In this document: positions 53,364 to 58,022 of the stretch, in pieces
How the letters are laid out: each line of letters starts with the position of its first letter
Position numbering within the stretch: position 1 is the stretch's first letter
Origin: Novosphingobium mathurense
GTDB lineage: Bacteria; Pseudomonadota; Alphaproteobacteria; Sphingomonadales; Sphingomonadaceae
Reading direction: 5' to 3'
Length of the DNA stretch: 58,022 bases
Assembly: GCF_900168325.1 (NCBI RefSeq)
Contig: NZ_FVZE01000013.1
Coordinates: forward strand, 1 to 58,022
Made by a program: the position numbers and the translations under genes
The notes under the pieces: generated by a model
Database searches by the model: none
Told to the model about the DNA's origin: nothing
Seen by the model: only the letters and a program-made list of their open reading frames with translations

Positions 53364-53449
53364 TCGCCTGACATTCCCCTTGGGGTCGGCCGCCGAACGG
53401 GTTTCCGGCCCCTCTTTTCAAGATACCAAACCTGAGAGGATTGCTGCAG

Positions 53450-53869
53450 ATGACCGCTTGCCCGATCGAGGACCGCCTTGCCATTCAGGACCTGCTGGTC
53501 TCCTACGCTCACGCGGTGGACAGCCTGCACGACATCGACGGCATTCTCGATGTCTTCGTGGAGGATGCGGTGTTCGACCTTTCGGGCATCAACTTCCCCA
53601 GCCTCAACGGGCATGGAGAGATCCGCGGGTTCTTCGAGGACACTTTCGAGGCGATGTCCGCCCATGCCCATTACCTGACCAACTTCGCGATCACCGCCTA
53701 TGACGGCGATACCGCGTCGATCCGTGCCTATGTGATCGGCATGGGCAAATACAAGGCGGGCGGCGGGATCACCGTGAACGGCCGCTACTACTTCGACGTC
53801 AAGCGCACCGATGCGGGCTGGAAGGCCACGCGCTACACGATGGACTTCCTCATTCCGATCGAGGCATGA
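53450..53869 (+). CDS. SnoaL_4-type NTF2-fold protein, 139 aa
   Basis: It begins PIEDRLAIQDLLVSYAHAVD, has the DIDGILDVFVEDAVFDLSG segment and RYYFDVKRTDAGWKATR near the end. The arrangement Rieske-SnoaL-SDR repeats that of the operon at 46696-44209 (there Rieske-SDR-SnoaL). It could be a dehydratase or isomerase, or an unconventional small partner of the oxygenase, since dioxygenase beta subunits share this fold. Its four-base overlap with the SDR indicates coupling. Confidence 0.8.
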   Translation: MTACPIEDRLAIQDLLVSYAHAVDSLHDIDGILDVFVEDAVFDLSGINFPSLNGHGEIRGFFEDTFEAMSAHAHYLTNFAITAYDGDTASIRAYVIGMGKYKAGGGITVNGRYYFDVKRTDAGWKATRYTMDFLIPIEA

Positions 53870-54636
53870 TCGTGTCCGGGACGGCCAGGATTGCCGGAAA
53901 GGTCGCACTGGTCACCGGGGCGGCCTCCGGTCTCGGCGAGGCGATTGTCCGTCGTTTCGTTCGGGAAGGCGCGCATGTCGTGCTGGCCGACATCGACGAG
54001 GCAGGCGGTCAGGCGCTGGCCGATGATCTGGGCAGGGCGGCGGCGTTCGTCAGCCTCGACGTCACGAGCGAGCCACAGTGGATCGCCGCCTTCGAACGCG
54101 TCGAGGCGCTTCATGGCCGGATCGACGTGCTGGTCAATTGCGCGGGGATCACCACCATCGGTTCGGTCGAGGACCTCGCGCTCGATGCCTTCCGGCACGA
54201 GCTGGACGTGGATCTTGCCGGCGTATTCCTGGGCTGCAAGCACGTCATCGCGCTGATGAAGCGCACCGGCGGGTCGGTCATCAACATCGCCTCGATGGCG
54301 AGCATTCGTGCCGCGCACTACCTAGCCGCCTACAACGCGGCGAAGGCGGGCGTTACGCACATGACCAAGTCGATCGCACTGCACTATGCCCGCGAGAAGT
54401 ACGGCATGCGCTGCAATTCGGTGCACCCCGGCGTAATCCATACGCCGATCCTCGACAAGGTGCTGGCGCAGTCGGACAATCCCGACGCCCTCTATGCCGA
54501 ATGGGTAGCCGGCCATCCGATCGGCCGCATCGGCAAGCCCGAGGAAGTGGCAGCCCTGTGCCTTTATCTCGCCAGCGACGAGAGCGCCTTTGCCACTGGC
54601 GCGGAATTCGTCATCGACGGGGGCTCGTCGCTTTAG
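53866..54636 (+). CDS. SDR-family oxidoreductase, 256 aa
   Basis: A classical short-chain dehydrogenase: TGAASGLGEA (coenzyme site, about 18-27), LADIDEAGG with Asp after strand 2 (NAD+ preference), NCAGITTI, Ser in ASMASI and Tyr/Lys in AAYNAAKAG. It closes the plus-strand Rieske operon. Its stop TAG overlaps the stop of the convergent VOC gene (TTAG). Confidence 0.87.
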   Translation: MIVSGTARIAGKVALVTGAASGLGEAIVRRFVREGAHVVLADIDEAGGQALADDLGRAAAFVSLDVTSEPQWIAAFERVEALHGRIDVLVNCAGITTIGSVEDLALDAFRHELDVDLAGVFLGCKHVIALMKRTGGSVINIASMASIRAAHYLAAYNAAKAGVTHMTKSIALHYAREKYGMRCNSVHPGVIHTPILDKVLAQSDNPDALYAEWVAGHPIGRIGKPEEVAALCLYLASDESAFATGAEFVIDGGSSL

Positions 54637-55136
54637 ATCGGCAGGATTTCCGGCGTCTCGTGGATTTCCAGGATCTCGAACACGTTGCCGAAGAAGTCGC
54701 GGCAGTAGGTTCCCGAATAGCCGTGTTTGGTCCCGTCGGCATCGACGGTGATCGATGACATGTCGGGCGGCGCATGGACCGGCAGGCCCGCCGCGACGAT
54801 GCGTTCGTGCACGGCTTCCAGATCCTCTACCTGTATCGCAAAGTGCGTGTAGCCATATTCGTTGACCCCGCGGCCGGGGGCGAGCGGGGCTTGCCTTGGG
54901 GCACTGTATTCGAAGACTTCGATCTGGACGTTGCCGAGGCGGCAGAAGAACTGCCTTGCGGCGCTGCCTTCGAGGCCCACGATCCTGTCGATGAAGGGAT
55001 TGTCGGCCCAACTCAGCGGCTCGACTTCTTCCACTGCGCCGAGAATATCGAAATAGAACTCGCGAGCCTTGTCGAGGTCGGGAACCGACACGCCGATATG
55101 GTGGACGCCGATTACGCCGGGCAGCTTGCGGGACAT
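54633..55136 (-). CDS. VOC-family (glyoxalase-fold) protein, 167 aa
   Basis: It has the full VOC metal pattern: His in VHHIGVSV, Glu in IEVFEY, His in YTHFAIQ and Glu in NVFEILEI. This suits a metal-dependent epimerase or lyase of the methylmalonyl-CoA epimerase / glyoxalase I type. The ATG at 55136 is preferred to 55160 because the fold begins there. It is last in a minus-strand run behind three SDR genes. Confidence 0.82.
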   Translation of the reverse strand: MSRKLPGVIGVHHIGVSVPDLDKAREFYFDILGAVEEVEPLSWADNPFIDRIVGLEGSAARQFFCRLGNVQIEVFEYSAPRQAPLAPGRGVNEYGYTHFAIQVEDLEAVHERIVAAGLPVHAPPDMSSITVDADGTKHGYSGTYCRDFFGNVFEILEIHETPEILPI

Positions 55137-55213
55137 TGCGCGGGATCCTTCACTTGGCATTGCAGGGCGGGAGCCGATGGTGCAGGCGGCTCCCGTTGCA
55201 TCGCGATCCGGGG

Positions 55214-55993
55214 TCAGACCTGGCTGAAGCCTCCGTCCATCACGAGTTCGTCGCAGGTCATGAAGCTGGAGGCCTCGCTGGCGAGGAACACCACGCCGCC
55301 GGCCATTTCATCGGGCCGACCCATCCTGCCGATCGGATGATTGGCGAGAATGCCCTGCATCGCGACTTCGCGCGAGGGTACGGCGCCCATTTCGACGTAG
55401 CGGTCCATGATCGAACCGAGCATCGGCGTGTCGATGCCGCCGGGGTGCACCGAGTTCACCCGGATGTTGTAGCCCAGCGCGCCGAACTCGGCGCCAAGGC
55501 ACTTGGTCAGCATCTTGATCGCGGCCTTGCTGGTGCAATAGGCGGCGTTGAACGGCGCGCCGCGCAGGCCGCCCACGCTCGAGAAATTGATGACCGACGC
55601 GCCGGCCTTGCGGGCCTTGCCGCCAGCCTTGAGCAGGTCGAGCATGATCTGCGTGCCGATGATCGCGGAATCCACGTTGATCGCGTTGACCTTGTGGAAT
55701 TCGGACAGCGGCGTGTCCTCGAACTTCGTCACGATGGAGAAGCCCGCATTGTTCACCAGCGCGTCGAGACGGCCATAGTTCTCGCGCACCAGTGCTTCCA
55801 CCGCGCGCCAGTCGGCCTCGCTGGTGACGTCGTGCCTGAGGTAATGGTCCGCGCCCTCGATCTCTGCACTGTCGCGCAAGTCGGTGGCGATCACGGTTGC
55901 GCCGGCGGCCTTCATGGCCTTGACGATTTCACGGCCGATGCCGCCGGCCGCGCCGGTGACGACGGCGACGACGCCGGGAAGGGCGATGGTCAT
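55214..55993 (-). CDS. SDR-family oxidoreductase, 259 aa
   Basis: TGAAGGIGREIV (about 13-24), ATDLRDS with Asp after strand 2, NNAGFSIV, Ser in FSSVGGLRG and Tyr/Lys in AAYCTSKAA. The C-terminus DELVMDGGFSQV is typical. It is one of three consecutive SDR genes on this strand, with 25 bases to the next upstream gene. The three differ enough to be separate enzymes rather than a recent triplication. Confidence 0.87.
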   Translation of the reverse strand: MTIALPGVVAVVTGAAGGIGREIVKAMKAAGATVIATDLRDSAEIEGADHYLRHDVTSEADWRAVEALVRENYGRLDALVNNAGFSIVTKFEDTPLSEFHKVNAINVDSAIIGTQIMLDLLKAGGKARKAGASVINFSSVGGLRGAPFNAAYCTSKAAIKMLTKCLGAEFGALGYNIRVNSVHPGGIDTPMLGSIMDRYVEMGAVPSREVAMQGILANHPIGRMGRPDEMAGGVVFLASEASSFMTCDELVMDGGFSQV

Positions 55994-56018
55994 GGTCTTA
56001 TCTCTCCCCTTGTTGAGG

Positions 56019-56837
56019 TTACTGGGCGGTCCAGCCGCCGTCGACGACGAGTTCGGCGCCGGTCATGTAGGAACTGTCCTCGCTGGCGAGGAAATATACC
56101 GCGCTGGCCAGTTCCGAAGGATCCGCCAGGCGGCCGATCGGCGTCTTGCCGGCGACCATGTCGACGAGGTCCTGCGCCTTTTCGGCAACGCCGCTGTCAA
56201 CCCAGCGCTGAAAGCCTTGCGCAAGCAGGGGGGTGACCACGAAACCCGGGTGGAGCGAGTTGGCGCGGATCGGCATCTTCTTTTCCGCGAATTCGACGGC
56301 GATGCCCTTGGTGAACATGCGCACGGCGCCTTTGGTGGCATTGTAGGCGGAAACCTCGCTCATGCCGACAAGGCCCATGATCGAGCTGACGTTGATGATC
56401 GATGCGCCGCCTTTGAAGTCCTTGCCGCTTTCGGCCATCATCGGGACGAAGGCGCGGGTGCCCATGAAGACACCGTCGACGTTGATCGACATGATGCGCC
56501 GCCAGTCCCCGTCGGTCAGGCTTTCGACCGGACCGGTCAGGTCGGTGCCGGCATTGTTGACCAGGATGTGCAGCTTCCCGTGGCGCTCGGCGACAGTGGC
56601 GCGCGCGCGTTCCCAATCCTCGCTTTTGGTGACATTGGCCTGGACGTAGCTGGCCGCCTGTCCGAGCCGTTCGACGGTCGAGGTGGCAAGTTCGCTGTCG
56701 GGCGCATCGAGGTCGGTAATGACGACTTCCGCGCCTTCGGCCAGGAAGCGTTCGACGCAGGCGAGGCCGATGCCGCGCAGGCCGCCGGAAACGAGGGCGA
56801 CGCGGCCTTGCAGGCGTTGTGAACCCAGATCGCTCAT
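56019..56837 (-). CDS. SDR-family oxidoreductase, 272 aa
   Basis: SGGLRGIGLACV as coenzyme site (about 17-28), ITDLDAPD after strand 2, NNAGTDLT, Ser in VSSIMGLVG and Tyr/Lys in SAYNATKGA. It overlaps the stop of the SDR upstream (56834) by ATGA. The middle gene of the three-SDR run. Confidence 0.87.
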   Translation of the reverse strand: MSDLGSQRLQGRVALVSGGLRGIGLACVERFLAEGAEVVITDLDAPDSELATSTVERLGQAASYVQANVTKSEDWERARATVAERHGKLHILVNNAGTDLTGPVESLTDGDWRRIMSINVDGVFMGTRAFVPMMAESGKDFKGGASIINVSSIMGLVGMSEVSAYNATKGAVRMFTKGIAVEFAEKKMPIRANSLHPGFVVTPLLAQGFQRWVDSGVAEKAQDLVDMVAGKTPIGRLADPSELASAVYFLASEDSSYMTGAELVVDGGWTAQ

Positions 56838-57616
56838 ACGCCGTTCATCCCTGCAGTGCTGGCACCGTCCATGGTGAATTCGCTGCCCGAGGAGAAGCGG
56901 GCCTCGTCGGACGCCAGCCAGGCGACGAGCCCGGCGATTTCCTCGACCGTGGCCATGCGACCCATCGGAGAGAGGCCCTCATAAGCGGCACGCGTGGCTT
57001 CCGGGTCGCCCGACTTGTCGATCAGGTTCTTGATCATCGCGGTTTCGACCACGCCCGGCAGGACGGCGTTGACGCGGATCTTGTATTTCTGGTTGCCTGC
57101 GTGAACGGCCGAGGACTTTACCAGCGCGAGAACTGCTGACTTGGAAACCGAATAGGCCACGAAATTGCCCATCGCCCGGTGCGCGTTCATCGAGGAATTG
57201 ACGATGATCGAGCCGGTCGGGCCATCGGGATTCCTGGCCATGGCGCGCATGGCGTGCTGCACCGTGAGCATGGCTCCGGTCAGGTTCACGCCCATGATGT
57301 TGTTCCAGGCCTCGATGGTGATGTCCTCGACGCTTCCGTCGCCCGCCTCGATCCCGGCATTGGCGAATGCGATGTCCAGTCGGCCATGCTCCTCGAGGAT
57401 GCGGTCGATCAGAGGTCCCCAGGCCGCAGCGTCGGTCACGTTGTGCTTTTCGAACCGCGCGCCGGTGGCAGCGCAGAGTTTCTGCGCGGCGGCCTCGTTC
57501 GAACCGGTGAAAATGACCTTTGCACCTTCGGCGGCAAGCCGCTCGACCGTGCCCGCGCCGATGCCCGAAGTGCCTCCGGTGACCAGCGCGACCTTGCCTT
57601 CAAGCCGTTTGCTCAC
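56834..57616 (-). CDS. SDR-family oxidoreductase, 260 aa, GTG start
   Basis: TGGTSGIGAGTV (about 13-24), FTGSNEAA after strand 2 (no Asp, so NADP+ is possible), NAGIEAG, Ser in VNSSMNAHR and Tyr/Lys in VAYSVSKSA. The GTG at 57616 follows GGGAG and starts VSKRLEGKVALVTGG, which matches the family start; the longer frame adds unrelated residues. It is divergent from the truncated Rieske gene at 57765. Confidence 0.85.
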   Translation of the reverse strand: MSKRLEGKVALVTGGTSGIGAGTVERLAAEGAKVIFTGSNEAAAQKLCAATGARFEKHNVTDAAAWGPLIDRILEEHGRLDIAFANAGIEAGDGSVEDITIEAWNNIMGVNLTGAMLTVQHAMRAMARNPDGPTGSIIVNSSMNAHRAMGNFVAYSVSKSAVLALVKSSAVHAGNQKYKIRVNAVLPGVVETAMIKNLIDKSGDPEATRAAYEGLSPMGRMATVEEIAGLVAWLASDEARFSSGSEFTMDGASTAGMNGV

Positions 57617-57764
57617 GGCAGTCTCCCAAAAAATTTCATTCCAAAGGCAACATGGCCGATCCCGGCCGTGGAACAACCTATGATTTCGGCAAGGTGACTA
57701 TGCCTTCACGCTGGTCCAGACATGGGCCAAACAGGGAATTCCATTCTTGGGAGAATGCAGAGAA

Positions 57765-58022
57765 ATGGCTGACCGGGACCCCGAAGTGAAACTGGGCGAA
57801 GACCGCAGCGAAGGTATCACCTGGGCCGAACTGATGGCCACGGATTCGCGAACGCCGCCGAAGATCCTGACCGAAGAGAGCTATACCTATCGCGGCTCCG
57901 ACCCGATCCCTGCCGAGCGCTACACCGGCGAGGAATTCGCGAAGCTCGAACGCGAGCGCATGTGGCCTTACGTCTGGCAGTTCGTGGCACGTGAAGAGGA
58001 CCTGCCCGAACCGGGTGACTTC
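57765..58022 (+). CDS. Rieske oxygenase alpha subunit, N-terminal part (cut by window end)
   Basis: The first 86 residues are visible. The ATG at 57765 follows GGGAGA. The piece RERMWPYVWQFVAREEDLPE closely resembles the protein at 34992 (TERMWPRVWQFAAREEDLPE), so it is probably a paralogue of the bridging-Glu group. The Rieske ligands would come after the window end, so the catalytic state cannot be judged. Confidence 0.8.
   Translation, partial: MADRDPEVKLGEDRSEGITWAELMATDSRTPPKILTEESYTYRGSDPIPAERYTGEEFAKLERERMWPYVWQFVAREEDLPEPGDF

Noticed and set aside
53382..53417. Possible attenuator hairpin between the Rieske gene at 52017 and the SnoaL gene
   Set aside because: The stem needs a G-T pair and a loop of about 15 bases, and the T-run is short; an internal terminator in this operon is not well supported.

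Overview
The window looks like a sphingomonad chromosome or megaplasmid (Novosphingobium, Sphingobium or a relative). This rests on high GC, five large TonB-dependent receptors (TBDRs) with sphingomonad-style plugs, a ferulate locus that uses the NDP-forming type of feruloyl-CoA synthetase, and a very high density of Rieske oxygenases, short-chain dehydrogenases (SDRs) and SnoaL-like proteins. No rRNA, tRNA, CRISPR array, phage genes or complete insertion sequence was seen. The left edge carries the 3' end of what looks like an IS630-type transposase, abutting a truncated membrane-anchored regulator.

Region 1 (1-6400): truncated regulator, two secreted small proteins (one DUF6152), a TBDR with a strong terminator, and the frameshifted remains of a haloacetate-dehalogenase-type hydrolase. 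Region 2 (6322-15351): a hydroxycinnamate (ferulate) catabolic locus with ferB-ferA, a convergent MarR regulator (ferC-like), a TBDR, a vanillin-type aldehyde dehydrogenase and an aromatic-acid MFS transporter. Two near-identical GCTAT-N5-ATAGC operators, before ferB and between ferC and the TBDR, suggest one regulon. Region 3 (15433-21244): housekeeping or DNA-repair genes: prolyl aminopeptidase, a DUF4130-UdgX fusion overlapping its radical-SAM partner, a topoisomerase IB gene with an in-frame amber stop, and a quinone-reductase-like MDR.

Region 4 (21281-33748): three COG2130-type MDR reductases. One lies beside a Rieske ferredoxin and a SnoaL protein. The other two are each divergent from a TBDR, so a [TBDR / MDR] module occurs twice. 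An SDR and a pyruvate oxidase (poxB-like) also lie here. Region 5 (33794-58022): a dense accessory catabolic island with seven Rieske oxygenase alpha-subunit genes (the last cut by the window end), seven SDRs, a KstD/fumarate-reductase-like flavoprotein, an acyl-CoA ligase, two VOC proteins, two SnoaL proteins, an EthD protein, a TIM-barrel isomerase, a TetR regulator and a TBDR.

Together these genes describe uptake (TBDR), ring or side-chain hydroxylation (Rieske), oxidation of the products (SDR, flavoprotein), double-bond reduction (MDR) and CoA activation. No canonical oxygenase beta subunit and no ferredoxin reductase is present; the only electron carrier seen is the ferredoxin at 22892. 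The substrate cannot be read from sequence. A polycyclic alicyclic or aromatic compound (steroid-, terpenoid- or lignin-derived) is the best-supported class, and this island is the strongest candidate for an undescribed system here.
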